64,000 nt of DNA from Rhodocyclaceae bacterium (GCA_006218025.1 VBWA01000022.1:1-64000), one strand, 5' to 3'; shown: positions 9,396 through 17,691, numbered from the stretch's first letter. The notes: generated from the letters alone by a model not told the origin. Numbers and translations are program-made.

Positions 9396-10561
9396 TTGAC
9401 TTCTTCCTCCACCTCAAGGCCAAGAAACTCCCCGTCTCCACGCGCGAGTTCCTCACGCTGCTGGAAGCGCTGAAGGAGCATGTCGCGGGCAATTCGATCG
9501 ACGACTTCTACTTCCTCGCCCGCACCTGCCTGGTCAAGGACGAAACGCATTACGACAAGTTCGACCAGGCCTTCGGCGAATACTTCAAGGGCGTGACGGC
9601 GGTCCCCGGCCTCGAAGCCGACATTCCCGAAGAGTGGCTCAAGATGCTGATGAAGAAGCATCTGACGCCCGAGGAAAAGGCCAAGCTGGAGAAGCTCGGC
9701 TGGGACAAGCTCATGGAGGAATTCAAGAAGCGCCTCGAAGAGCAGAAGGAACGCCATTCCGGCGGCAGCAAATGGATCGGCACCGGCGGCAGTTCGCCCT
9801 TCGGTCACGGCGGCTATCACCCGGAAGGCATCCGCATCGGCGGCGAATCGGCGGGCAACCGCACGGCGATCAAGGTCTGGGAAAACCGCGAGTACCGCAA
9901 CCTCGACGACACCGTCGAGCTCGGCACGCGCAACATCAAGATCGCCCTGCGCCGCCTGCGCCGCTTCGCCCGCGAAGGCGCCGAGGACGAACTCGACCTC
10001 GACGGCACCATCGCCGGCACCGCGCGCAACGCCGGCTGGCTGGACATCAAGATGCGCCCCGAGCGCCACAACAAGGTCAAGGTGCTGCTCTTCCTCGACG
10101 TCGGCGGCTCGATGGACGACCACATCAAGGTCTGCGAGGAACTCTTCTCCGCGGCTAAGAGCGAGTTCAAGCACCTCGAGTATTACTATTTCCACAACTG
10201 CATCTACGACTACGTCTGGAAGGACAATCGCCGTCGCCATGGCGAGCGTTTCCCGCTATGGGACGTGATGCACAAGTACGGCGAGGACTACAAGGTGGTG
10301 GTGGTCGGCGACGCCACCATGAGCCCCTATGAAATCCTCCAGCCCGGCGGCTCCGTCGAATATTCCAACGAGGAAGCCGGCGCCGTCTGGCTGCAGCGCA
10401 TGCTCGACACCTGGCCGCGCGCCGTCTGGCTCAACCCCGAACCCGAGCGTTTGTGGGACTATCGACATTCCATCGAGCTGGTCCGCACCATATTCAACAA
10501 CCGCATGTTCCCGCTGACGCTCGCCGGGCTGGAGCGCGCGATGCGGGAGCTGAACAAGTAG
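9389..10561 (+). CDS. VWA-domain protein, MoxR partner (CoxE-like)
   Basis: Protein of 390 aa with an N-terminal helical domain (MLIDFFLHLKAKKLPVSTREF) and a C-terminal von Willebrand A domain. The metal-site motif reads LFLDVGGSMDDH. It is a variant of the usual DxSxS, with Gly in place of the first Ser, as seen in this subfamily. VVVGDATMSPYEI supplies a further MIDAS element. It presumably works with the MoxR ATPase at 7971-8813. The target enzyme is not evident in the window. The start overlaps the GxxExxY stop. Confidence 0.9.
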   Translation: MLIDFFLHLKAKKLPVSTREFLTLLEALKEHVAGNSIDDFYFLARTCLVKDETHYDKFDQAFGEYFKGVTAVPGLEADIPEEWLKMLMKKHLTPEEKAKLEKLGWDKLMEEFKKRLEEQKERHSGGSKWIGTGGSSPFGHGGYHPEGIRIGGESAGNRTAIKVWENREYRNLDDTVELGTRNIKIALRRLRRFAREGAEDELDLDGTIAGTARNAGWLDIKMRPERHNKVKVLLFLDVGGSMDDHIKVCEELFSAAKSEFKHLEYYYFHNCIYDYVWKDNRRRHGERFPLWDVMHKYGEDYKVVVVGDATMSPYEILQPGGSVEYSNEEAGAVWLQRMLDTWPRAVWLNPEPERLWDYRHSIELVRTIFNNRMFPLTLAGLERAMRELNK

Positions 10562-10583
10562 CAGTCTTTCAGGAGGCCACACC

Positions 10584-11264
10584 ATGAATCTGCGCCGCAC
10601 GCTGTTGAAAGCCCTCGCCGCCGCCGGCCTGTTCGGCCCGGCGGGAATCTCCGGACTGATCGGCAATGCCCTGGCCAAGGGCAGTGCGCCCGTGGCGCCA
10701 GGCCTGCACAAGCTGCGCGGCTCAGTGACCGTGAATTCGAAGCCCGCCAAAGAAGGCCAGCTCCTCGGCCCCGGCGACACAGTCGTGACCGGACCCGGCA
10801 GCGAAGCGATCTACGTCATCGGCCAGGACGCCTTCCTGCAAAGGGAAAGCTCGACCATCAGTTTCGGCGCCGATGTGGCGCAGAACCTGATGCGCGTGCT
10901 CAGCGGCAAGATCCTCTCGGTCTTCGGCAAGGGTGCGCGCACGGTCCAGACTTCGACAGCCACCATCGGCATTCGCGGCACCGGCTGCTACATCGAGGAC
11001 GAAGGCGCGGGCGTCAAGGCACGCACCTACTTCTGCCTCTGCTACGGCAGCGTCGAACTGACCCCCACTGCCGCGCCGCAGGAACGCGAAAGCTACAGCA
11101 CGACGCACCACGACAAGCCGATGTACGTGCACAACGACATGAAGATGCCGAAAATGATGGTGCCAGCGGGTGTCATCAACCACAGCGACGACGAACTCAA
11201 GCTGCTGGAAAGCCTGGTCGGTCGCTGGCCGCCGTTTTACGGCCAGGGCGGACCGAAGTATTAG
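10584..11264 (+). CDS. FecR-domain protein with N-terminal signal
   Basis: Protein of 226 aa with a twin-arginine-like or Sec signal (MNLRRTLLKALAAAGLFGPAG, shortened here) and a FecR domain (LRGSVTVNSKPAKEGQLLGPGDTV...GSEAIYVIGQDAFLQRES). This domain occurs in periplasmic sensing or surface proteins. A strong AGGAGG precedes the start. It follows the VWA gene by 22 bases and is probably in the same operon. The conserved IGIRGTG is typical of FecR-domain proteins not tied to sigma factors. Confidence 0.85.
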   Translation: MNLRRTLLKALAAAGLFGPAGISGLIGNALAKGSAPVAPGLHKLRGSVTVNSKPAKEGQLLGPGDTVVTGPGSEAIYVIGQDAFLQRESSTISFGADVAQNLMRVLSGKILSVFGKGARTVQTSTATIGIRGTGCYIEDEGAGVKARTYFCLCYGSVELTPTAAPQERESYSTTHHDKPMYVHNDMKMPKMMVPAGVINHSDDELKLLESLVGRWPPFYGQGGPKY

Positions 11265-11293
11265 CCCGATCTAAGCTCCAGACCGGTTGAGGA

Positions 11294-13081
11294 TCACTCC
11301 GCGTCGAACATCGGCGGCGCGACTTTGATGATCTCCGCTATCGTCGTCAGCCCCGCCGCGACTTTTTTCGCCCCGGCGATGCGCAACGGCTTCATGCCTT
11401 CGCGCATGGCCTGCTCGCGCAGCTTGGAAAGCTCGACACCGCCGGCCACCATTCTCTTGATATCGACCGACATCGGCATGATCTCGTAGATGCCGATGCG
11501 CCCCTTGTAGCCGGTCATGCGGCAATCGAGGCAACCCACCGGATGATAGAGCTGCGCCGGCTTGCTCGACTTCCACGGCGCCACCAGTGCCGTCCAGGCG
11601 GCCTCGTCCTCCGCGCGCAACCCGCCGGCCTGCTTGCAATGCGGGCAGAGCGTGCGGATCAGGCGCTGCGCCATGACGCCGAGCACGGTCGCCGACAGCA
11701 GATAGGGCGGCACGCCGAGGTCGACCAGTCGCGTGATGGCCGAGGGCGCATCGTTGGTGTGCAATGTAGACAACACCAGGTGGCCGGTCAGCGCGGCCTG
11801 GATGGCCATGTCGGCGGTTTCAAGATCGCGGATCTCGCCGACCATGATGATGTCCGGGTCCTGCCGCATCAGCGAGCGGATGCCCTCGGCAAAGCCCATG
11901 CCGATGTCCGGCAGAATCTGCACCTGATTGAAGGAACCCTCGACCATTTCGATCGGGTCTTCCAGGGTGCAGACATTCACCTCGGGCGTGGCGAGCTGCT
12001 TCAGCGTCGAATACAGCGTCACGGTCTTGCCGCTGCCGGTCGGGCCCGTCACCAGGATGATGCCGTTGGGCTGCACGGCCATGTCGTTCCACAGCTTCGC
12101 TTCCTCGTCGGCAAAACCGAGTTCGGAGAAATCGCGGACCAGCACTTCCGGATCGAAAATCCGCATCACCAACTTTTCGCCGAATGCGGTCGGCAGGGTC
12201 GACAGCCGCAGTTCGATTTCCTGCCCGTCCTGCGTACGCGTCTTGATCCGGCCATCCTGCGGCCGGCGCTTTTCCACCACGTCCATGCGGCCGAGCACCT
12301 TGATGCGGCTGGTCATGGCGCTGAGCACCGCCATCGGCATCTGATAGACCTGATGCAAGACGCCGTCGATGCGGAAGCGCACGATGCCCAGATCGCGCCG
12401 CGGCTCGACGTGGATATCCGAGGCACGCTGCTCGAAGGCGTATTGCCAAAGCCAATCGACGATGGTGACGATGTGCGAATCGTTGGCGTCGAACTGCTTG
12501 TTGCCCTTGCCCAGTTCAACCAGCTGCTCGAAATTCGAAGCGCCGCTGCTGACATCGCCCCGGCCCATGGCGCCCTTGATCGACTTGGCCAGGTTATAGA
12601 ACTCCACCTGGTAGCGCGTGATGTCGTCCGGGTTGGCGATGACGCGGCGGATGTCCTTGCGCAGGATTGGCTGCATCTCCGCCTCCCACGCCCGCTGGAA
12701 AGGCTCGGCGGTCGCGATCACCACTTCGTGGGCCTTGACCTCCACCGGCAGGATGCGAAAGCGCGTCGCGTACGAGCTGCTCATCACCTCGGTCACCGCC
12801 GAGAAATTGATCTTCAGCGGATCGATGTGCAGGTAGTCCAGCCCGGACCATTTCGCCAGCCATTGCGCCAGGCCATCCAGATCGAGCACCCGGTTGGGCG
12901 GCTGCAGCGACTTCCAGCGCTGGCCGGCAATCGCGATCAGGGGATGCACCTCGCCCTTGTAGTAGCGCCGCTCCTGCTTGAACTTGGCGGCTTCGTCGCC
13001 AGCGATCAGCCCGTCGGCGACGAGGGCATCGACGATTTCAGGCAGCGTCAGGCGGTGTTCCTTGGGCGGAGCTTGGGTCAT
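11294..13081 (-). CDS. GspE/PilB family secretion or pilus assembly ATPase
   Basis: Hexameric ATPase of 595 aa that powers type II secretion or type IV pilus assembly. It has an N-terminal GspE/MshEN domain and a central T2SSE ATPase with Walker A GPTGSGKTVTLYS, Walker B MVGEIRDLETAD and LVLSTLHTNDA. A zinc-binding CPHCKQ...CLDC motif is near the C-terminus. No pilin, GspF or secretin gene is near, so the partner apparatus must be elsewhere. I chose ATG 13081 (MTQAPPKEHRL) over an in-frame upstream start. Confidence 0.9.
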   Translation of the reverse strand: MTQAPPKEHRLTLPEIVDALVADGLIAGDEAAKFKQERRYYKGEVHPLIAIAGQRWKSLQPPNRVLDLDGLAQWLAKWSGLDYLHIDPLKINFSAVTEVMSSSYATRFRILPVEVKAHEVVIATAEPFQRAWEAEMQPILRKDIRRVIANPDDITRYQVEFYNLAKSIKGAMGRGDVSSGASNFEQLVELGKGNKQFDANDSHIVTIVDWLWQYAFEQRASDIHVEPRRDLGIVRFRIDGVLHQVYQMPMAVLSAMTSRIKVLGRMDVVEKRRPQDGRIKTRTQDGQEIELRLSTLPTAFGEKLVMRIFDPEVLVRDFSELGFADEEAKLWNDMAVQPNGIILVTGPTGSGKTVTLYSTLKQLATPEVNVCTLEDPIEMVEGSFNQVQILPDIGMGFAEGIRSLMRQDPDIIMVGEIRDLETADMAIQAALTGHLVLSTLHTNDAPSAITRLVDLGVPPYLLSATVLGVMAQRLIRTLCPHCKQAGGLRAEDEAAWTALVAPWKSSKPAQLYHPVGCLDCRMTGYKGRIGIYEIMPMSVDIKRMVAGGVELSKLREQAMREGMKPLRIAGAKKVAAGLTTIAEIIKVAPPMFDAE

Positions 13082-13088
13082 GGCAAAG

Positions 13089-13112
13089 AGTCGGCGCTGG
13101 CAACACGGCGAA
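13089..13112 (+). repeat. REP-like repeat copy 2
   Basis: AGTCGGCGCTGGCAACACGG lies 7 bases before the gspE-like start codon, inside the gap divergent from the cysteine-repeat gene. Confidence 0.7.
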
Positions 13113-13192
13113 CTATAGCCGACAACCCGGCTTCGCCTCAATGCCGGGGTATTATCCGGCACCTGATGCCACAACCATCAAGGAGAAGACGC

Positions 13193-13546
13193 ATGCAACG
13201 ACTGCTGATGCTGCTGACCGGCGCCCTGCTCGCACTGCCTGTCTCGTCCCAGCCCTCCGTCGACACCTGCGCCAAGGCGCGCGACCCGGTCCGCTGCGAG
13301 GCGCGCCAGGCCGCCCTGAAGAACTGCGCCGACAAGCGCGGCAAGGAAAAGCAGGTCTGCCTCGAAGCGAGCATCCCGCCCGTGGATTGCAGCAGGACAC
13401 AGAATCCCCAAAGCTGCGAAGCCGCACAAAAAGCCAGGGGAATCTGCAAGGGAAAGACCGGCAAGGAACTGAAAACCTGCCTGCGCGACGAACAGCCGCG
13501 GACAAAGAAAAAGTCCAGCAAGCACCGGACGACACAAGCAAGCTGA
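13193..13546 (+). CDS. Secreted protein with two four-cysteine repeats
   Basis: Protein of 117 aa with a clear signal peptide (MQRLLMLLTGALLALPVSSQP). The mature part contains two successive repeats with identical cysteine spacing, C-x8-C-x9-C-x10-C. The first starts TCAKARDP and the second DCSRTQNP. Both contain a GKE motif before the last cysteine. The tail is Lys/Arg-rich. AGGAGAA lies about six bases before the start. The function is unknown; a disulfide-stabilised periplasmic protein is likely. It is divergent from the GspE-type gene. Confidence 0.75.
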   Translation: MQRLLMLLTGALLALPVSSQPSVDTCAKARDPVRCEARQAALKNCADKRGKEKQVCLEASIPPVDCSRTQNPQSCEAAQKARGICKGKTGKELKTCLRDEQPRTKKKSSKHRTTQAS

Positions 13547-13569
13547 CTTTCCAGCAAACAAGGACACAG

Positions 13570-14028
13570 ATGATTGCGAGCATCAAGAATTTCTTCACCC
13601 AGATGATCGAGCCGGCGGCCGCGCAGTCGGGCGACGCGGCTGAACACGCACTGCATCTCGCGACGGCGGCGCTGCTGCTGGAAATGATGCGCATGGACAC
13701 CACGGTCACCGCCGAGGAAACGGCGACAGTGGCCAAAGCGCTGCAGACCCGCTTCGGCCTCGCTGCGGCAGAAGTCGACACGCTCATGGCGCTGGCCGCG
13801 GAAGAAGCGCAGCAGGCGACCGACTACTTCCAGTTCACGTCGCTGATCAACAAGAGCTTCAGCGCGGAGCAGAGAATTCAGCTCGTCGAATACCTGTGGC
13901 AGGTCGCCTTCGCCGACGGCCATCTCGATGCGCACGAGCAGCATTTCATGAGCAAGATCGCGGATCTGCTGTACGTGCCGCACTCGGCCTACATCGCGGC
14001 CAAGCAGCGCGCGCGGGAGAAGGACTGA
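13570..14028 (+). CDS. TerB-like (tellurite resistance TerB family) protein
   Basis: All-helical 152-aa protein of the TerB-like superfamily. The features are two helical repeats with acidic positions (MMRMDTTVTAEET, VAFADGHLDAHEQHFMSKIADLL), typical of TerB metal-binding or DnaJ-associated TerB domains. It starts 24 bases after the cysteine-repeat gene and is likely co-transcribed. No other ter genes are present, so tellurite resistance should not be inferred. Confidence 0.8.
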   Translation: MIASIKNFFTQMIEPAAAQSGDAAEHALHLATAALLLEMMRMDTTVTAEETATVAKALQTRFGLAAAEVDTLMALAAEEAQQATDYFQFTSLINKSFSAEQRIQLVEYLWQVAFADGHLDAHEQHFMSKIADLLYVPHSAYIAAKQRAREKD

Positions 14029-14031
14029 CGT

Positions 14032-14053
14032 GCCGTACCGCCGGCGCCGACTC
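14032..14053 (-). repeat. REP-like repeat copy 3
   Basis: GCCGTACCGCCGGCGCCGAC follows the stop of the TerB-like gene within three bases, in inverse orientation. Confidence 0.65.
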
Positions 14054-14120
14054 TTGCCGACTGCGGCGCCAGCGCGAAATCAGGTCTGCACCCGGCACAA
14101 ATCGACAGCCACCGCTCGCG

Positions 14121-14528
14121 CTACGAGGAAAGCAACGCCCAGGCCCAGTAGACGGCAATCCCGATCTGCACCGCAAACGCGGAAAACCTCGCGGTCACCG
14201 CGGTCTCGCTCAACGAGGCCATGTGGATGCCGGACTGGATGACCCGCGCCAGCATGAGCCAGGGCGCCAGGGGATCGGTGATCGCGCTGCGATCGGTAAG
14301 GAGCGCGACGATCAGCAGGCCGCCGAAGACAGGAAAGCTCTCGACGCAGTTCGCATGCGCCCGCGCCAGGCGCTGCATGAAAGGCGACAGGTTGGCGTTG
14401 TCTGGCTGAAAGCCGTTGGCCGGCACGCGCCCGGTGACGACGAGGTGCGAGCGCAACGCCTCCATGAGCAGGAGCAGGAACAGCGTCCAGGAAATGAAGA
14501 GCGTCAGGACGAGGGCGGTTGCATTCAT
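14121..14528 (-). CDS. MAPEG family membrane protein
   Basis: Inner-membrane protein of 135 aa with four hydrophobic helices and MAPEG-type signatures (RLARAHANCVESFPVFGGLLIVALL), the family of microsomal glutathione transferase-like proteins. The start at 14528 (MNATALVLT) follows AAGGAGAT on the minus strand. The reaction in bacteria is generally unknown. The neighbours give no further hint. Confidence 0.85.
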   Translation of the reverse strand: MNATALVLTLFISWTLFLLLLMEALRSHLVVTGRVPANGFQPDNANLSPFMQRLARAHANCVESFPVFGGLLIVALLTDRSAITDPLAPWLMLARVIQSGIHMASLSETAVTARFSAFAVQIGIAVYWAWALLSS

Positions 14529-14730
14529 CGTGAAATCTCCTTGAAGGTCGGTGCCGTGTCGGTGCAAGAAAGTCCGTTGCTTGATCTGCCAGCGTAAGGG
14601 AATCCCAGACTGACCCGTTTCGCCCGGAGAATCGCGGCGGGGGCGATACGGTCGAGATGGCGATCGACGGTGTCGGCTGACGGGTCAATCGCTTCGCCTG
14701 AAGCTTACCCCGGACCGCGGCGATCGGCAT

Positions 14731-14775
14731 GCCGTCAGCGCCAGCGCGGTGCGTCCCTTCGGGAACTTTTCAGCG
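14731..14775 (-). repeat. REP-like half-copy fused to a second repeat (copy 4)
   Basis: GCCGTCAGCGCCAGCGC is followed by GGTGCGTCCCTTCGGGAACTTTT. Almost the same right-hand block (GTGCGTCCCTTTGGGAACTTTT) follows another copy inside HK1 at 24602-24624, so the two parts travel together. It overlaps the 3' end of the lysE-family gene by a few bases. Confidence 0.7.
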
Positions 14776-15399
14776 ATGCGCCGATGACGCGAGCTTGAGC
14801 CCGAGGCCGATCATGACGCCGCCGGCCAGGCGATCCACCCAGACCTTGCTGCGCAGATAGACGCTGCGCGGACGCTCCGACGCCAGAGCCAGCGCCACCA
14901 GCGCGTACCACCCGGCTTCGACCAGGAAGACCAGCACGACGAGAGTAACGTCGAATGCCAGCGACTGCGCGCCGGGCAGGAAGGCCGCAAAGACGCTGGC
15001 ATAGACGATCGCCGTCTTCGGATTGCTGATCTGCGTCGTGAAGCCCAGCGCCAGCGCCCGCGTGGTCCGCGTCGCCGGCCGTTCGGCGAGGTCCCCGATC
15101 ATGAGCGGCTGCGCCGCCGACGCCCAGATGCGCCAACCCAGATACGCCAGATAAAGACCGCCGATCAGCTTGAGCACGAGGTAGAGCGAGGGCACCGCAA
15201 GCAGCAGGGCATGCAGGCCGAGCAGCGCGGCGACGGCAAACACCACGCCGCCCGCCCCCATGCCGAGCGCCGCGGCAATGCCCTCGCGCCGCGAAGTGCA
15301 GACCGCCGTCCGCGCCACCATCACGAAGCTGGGACCGGGGCTCACTACGCCAACGGTGAGCGCCGCGAGGATTCCTATCAGGGCAGGCAGGTTTTCCAT
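14770..15399 (-). CDS. LysE/RhtB family amino-acid exporter
   Basis: Inner-membrane translocator of 209 aa with six hydrophobic helices. The N-terminal family motif GVVSPGPSFVMVARTAV and the glycine-rich GMGAGGVVFA are diagnostic of LysE/RhtB exporters of amino acids or homoserine lactone-type compounds. The substrate cannot be read from sequence. A short repeat fragment overlaps its last codons. Confidence 0.9.
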   Translation of the reverse strand: MENLPALIGILAALTVGVVSPGPSFVMVARTAVCTSRREGIAAALGMGAGGVVFAVAALLGLHALLLAVPSLYLVLKLIGGLYLAYLGWRIWASAAQPLMIGDLAERPATRTTRALALGFTTQISNPKTAIVYASVFAAFLPGAQSLAFDVTLVVLVFLVEAGWYALVALALASERPRSVYLRSKVWVDRLAGGVMIGLGLKLASSAHR

Positions 15400-15454
15400 G
15401 GTTCGATAAAAGTTTGCTCGCTGCGTCCGGGTTCAGGGCCGCCGCAATGCAGTG

Positions 15455-15943
15455 TCAGACATGAAGTTCAAATCGCTGTTCATTTACCTCGGCACCCCAT
15501 TGTGTACCGCGTTGCTGGACGGCCAGGCGAAAGCCGAACCTCTCATACAGATGCCTTGCGGCATCAAGGCCTTCGAACGTCCACAGATATACCCGTTCGT
15601 AATGTCGTGATTGACAGAATTCCATCGCCGAAGTGAGCAAAGCCGTCCCGACGCCGGTTCCGCGCATGCTGTCCGAGGCGATGAACCAGCGCAGATGCGC
15701 CCCCTCCTGCCCGCCACGGGACCCGTCGACTGCAATCGACCCCTCGATACTGCCATCCTGCAGCGCGAGCCAGAGACCGTCGCGTTCGTCGACATAGCGT
15801 TCGCAGAATTCGGAAAGCTCGCGCGCCACCTTGCTCTCGAACGGGAGACCAAATCCGACGAGTTCGCGGTAATAGCGAGCGTGAAGCTCGACGATTCTTC
15901 CGATAGAGCCGGGCAGGTAGCCTTTGTGGATTGCAACAGTCAT
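15455..15943 (-). CDS. GNAT family N-acetyltransferase
   Basis: Acyl-CoA transferase of 162 aa. The acetyl-CoA binding loop is SMRGTGVGTALL (R-x-x-G-x-G), and the surrounding HLRWFIASD strand and ARHLYERFGFR helix are typical of GNAT enzymes. The substrate is unknown. The N-terminal YYRELVGFGLPFESKVARELSEF segment resembles GNAT domains fused to MarR regulators, but no regulator domain is attached here. Confidence 0.88.
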   Translation of the reverse strand: MTVAIHKGYLPGSIGRIVELHARYYRELVGFGLPFESKVARELSEFCERYVDERDGLWLALQDGSIEGSIAVDGSRGGQEGAHLRWFIASDSMRGTGVGTALLTSAMEFCQSRHYERVYLWTFEGLDAARHLYERFGFRLAVQQRGTQWGAEVNEQRFELHV

Positions 15944-15989
15944 GATGAAATTAGAAAGGGCCAGATGTTCATAACAGCCGGTCTACCTC

Positions 15990-16008
15990 ACTCCGACCCC
16001 TTTGGCTT
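15990..16008 (+). repeat. Left 19-bp direct repeat flanking the BrnTA module
   Basis: ACTCCGACCCCTTTGGCTT recurs with one change at 16737-16755, so the two copies bracket brnT/brnA. A 12-bp inverse copy of the core lies at 60166-60177. Confidence 0.7.
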
Positions 16009-16023
16009 ATCGCGCGGCAGGCT

Positions 16024-16374
16024 TTATGCGCGAGGTCCGCTCGAACGACGGGTTGGGGCCTGGGCGTCAACATACGCATCGATGAGCCGACGAATCATGC
16101 GTTGGTACTGAGTGTGATGCTTTGTGGCCTCTGACTTGAAGAACTCGATACTCTTCTTGCTCAGAGCCAGAGTTACTTTCACGCCTTCTTCACGAAATGC
16201 CAATTCGGCTGGTGAAGGGAGAAAGTCGGGAACCACCTGAACCTTGCCAAGAGGTTCATCGGTGTATTTGATTTTAGTTTCGGCGTAACCCCGGCCAGCG
16301 CCGGCATTAGCCTTCACTGAAACTTCGCTACGCTGCGTTTTAGCGAAACTCGCCTTGCTCGTTTTCGCGCTCAT
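16024..16374 (-). CDS. brnA: BrnA-like antitoxin
   Basis: Antitoxin of 116 aa with a C-terminal ribbon-helix-helix-type segment (VKVTLALSKKSIEFFKSEATKHHTQYQRMIRRLIDAYVD). It would bind the BrnT toxin and repress the operon. It starts at MSAKTSKAS (16374), inside the last codons of brnT, the usual BrnT-then-BrnA order. The N-terminal 50 residues are disordered and Lys/Ser-rich. Confidence 0.85.
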   Translation of the reverse strand: MSAKTSKASFAKTQRSEVSVKANAGAGRGYAETKIKYTDEPLGKVQVVPDFLPSPAELAFREEGVKVTLALSKKSIEFFKSEATKHHTQYQRMIRRLIDAYVDAQAPTRRSSGPRA

Positions 16375-16636
16375 AGATCGCCTTTCCTTTGCGCCAATAG
16401 CCGGCGCCGATGATTCGAATAACCGAAGCGCGGTAAGTGAACCGCACCGTGAGCACACCTCCATCAACTTCGCCGAAGCAATAGAACCGCTCCTCGGTCT
16501 GGCTGTGAGTCTCGTCCTTGGCAATCACGCGCTGCGGGTCCGCAAAGGCATATTGGGCACGGGAGAAAGAGACTCCGTGCTTTCCCTGATTCTCGGTGTC
16601 CTTGTCAGGATCCCAGTCGAAGCGGGCTTTTGCCAT
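16340..16636 (-). CDS. brnT: BrnT-like ribonuclease toxin
   Basis: RelE-fold toxin of 98 aa. The BrnT signature FDWDPDKDTENQGKHGVSFSRAQYAFADP is at the N-terminus, followed by SQTEERFYCFGEVDGGVLTVRFTYR and a final RIIGAGYWRKGKAIYER block. It would cleave RNA and be neutralised by the overlapping BrnA. Start ATG 16636 (MAKARFDW) is preferred. A longer in-frame start at 16672 is possible but atypical. Confidence 0.9.
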   Translation of the reverse strand: MAKARFDWDPDKDTENQGKHGVSFSRAQYAFADPQRVIAKDETHSQTEERFYCFGEVDGGVLTVRFTYRASVIRIIGAGYWRKGKAIYERENEQGEFR

Positions 16637-16736
16637 GGATACAGAGTAGCACTTGCCCATACAAAAAGCCATACGTTGATATGGAAGGCCCTAACGGTCA
16701 AACAAAACGAACCCGACCCGATATCGCGGCTAAATG

Positions 16737-16755
16737 ACTCCGACCCCTTTAGCTT
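16737..16755 (+). repeat. Right 19-bp direct repeat flanking the BrnTA module
   Basis: ACTCCGACCCCTTTAGCTT differs from the left copy (15990-16008) at one base. Together they delimit a 0.75-kb unit that contains only brnT and brnA. Confidence 0.7.
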
Positions 16756-16795
16756 TCTGGACTAACAACGATACAACCGGCCTGACGGCCGGCCT

Positions 16796-17482
16796 TCAAT
16801 CCGAGGGGTTGACAGGAAGTCCCTTAGAGATGGGTTGGGCGTATTGACTGTATGCCGATGCACCCTGATGGATAGTACTTAGCACTTCATGTGCTATTTG
16901 CCGCATGCATATAAGCTCGGGGCGGCCATCGAGAGGTGCTGACGATCTTCCGTTTGAAAACACCCAGCCAAGCGAGTTTTCGCGGGATATCGCCATATAG
17001 GCCTCGTCCAACTCCGGATCGACATGGGCTCCACCATCGGTGTCGGCAACGTGAAGGACTAGTTCTCGTCGACAGAACTTCCTGCCTTGGTTGTCCTTGA
17101 GTACCGGATCGTTCCACCAATTTACGAAAGATATGGGTTGCAAGCCCATCGGTCCGCCGCCCGTTGCAACGAGTGGTAAGTATCGCGCACCAGTATTGGA
17201 AAGGTGCATAGCGACAAGATTGCATTCAGTTGCGATATTTCTGGGGTTAAGCGGCGGAGCTGACGTCAGGTATCGCCCAGAACGCAAACCGAGTTGATCA
17301 AGAAGGGCGCGGGACTGCCGATGGTCGTGTAAGAGAACGCGAAGACTAAGAGCAATATGCTTTCCAACAGCTTCTAAGCCGTTGTCGAAGGCTTGGCAAG
17401 AATGGCGCAAAAGGGCGATCTGCTCGATCAGCTCACGTTTCAGTTCGTCTTTCGGTCTTTGGACTCGCTTCGGCTTGGTCAT
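16796..17482 (-). CDS. Hypothetical protein, possible integron-cassette gene
   Basis: Protein of 228 aa with no family I recognise. It is soluble, with a basic N-terminus (MTKPKRVQRPKDELKRELIEQ) and a tryptophan-containing middle (PISFVNWWNDPVL). The segment ELVLHVADTDGGAHVDPELDEAYMAI holds a histidine-aspartate pattern but is not a known motif. Its start lies 12 bases beyond an attC-like site (17495-17577), the position expected for a cassette ORF. No paired second attC is obvious at its 3' end. Confidence 0.6.
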   Translation of the reverse strand: MTKPKRVQRPKDELKRELIEQIALLRHSCQAFDNGLEAVGKHIALSLRVLLHDHRQSRALLDQLGLRSGRYLTSAPPLNPRNIATECNLVAMHLSNTGARYLPLVATGGGPMGLQPISFVNWWNDPVLKDNQGRKFCRRELVLHVADTDGGAHVDPELDEAYMAISRENSLGWVFSNGRSSAPLDGRPELICMRQIAHEVLSTIHQGASAYSQYAQPISKGLPVNPSD

Positions 17483-17494
17483 GGCAATAAAGAC

Positions 17495-17577
17495 GCCCAA
17501 CGAATAGCGTTTATCCGCCGCTGAGGGAGAGCAGGATGAGCACGGAGGGTCATGGCGGCGGATAAACCTCGTTGGAC
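17495..17577. repeat. Integron attC-like recombination site
   Basis: The 83-bp unit begins GCCCAAC (fits RYYYAAC) and ends GTTGGAC (fits GTTRRRY). Outer arms CCAACG/CGTTGG pair, then come unpaired spacers, then 13-bp perfect inner arms GTTTATCCGCCGC/GCGGCGGATAAAC around a non-conserved centre. This matches attC architecture (R and L boxes with an unpaired spacer). No integron integrase gene is in the window, so it would be an isolated or relic site. Confidence 0.65.
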
Positions 17578-17661
17578 TGAACCGCCAGTGTGGCGGTGGC
17601 TAAAGTCAAATAGGGTCAGCATCAACATACCGCGTAGGACTGAGCAGAAATCACTCCTCGC

Positions 17662-17686
17662 ACCGTGCCGCCAGCGCCGACTTCTG
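17662..17686 (-). repeat. REP-like repeat copy 5
   Basis: ACCGTGCCGCCAGCGCCGAC lies six bases beyond the glgP stop codon, in the space between glgP and the attC-like site. Confidence 0.65.
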
Positions 17687-17691
17687 GCCGT

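Noticed and set aside
11543-13160. Long plus-strand frame running through the GspE-like gene into the cysteine-repeat gene
   Set aside because: Only the last 117 codons, with a signal peptide and ribosome site, are a real gene. The rest is antisense to the ATPase.
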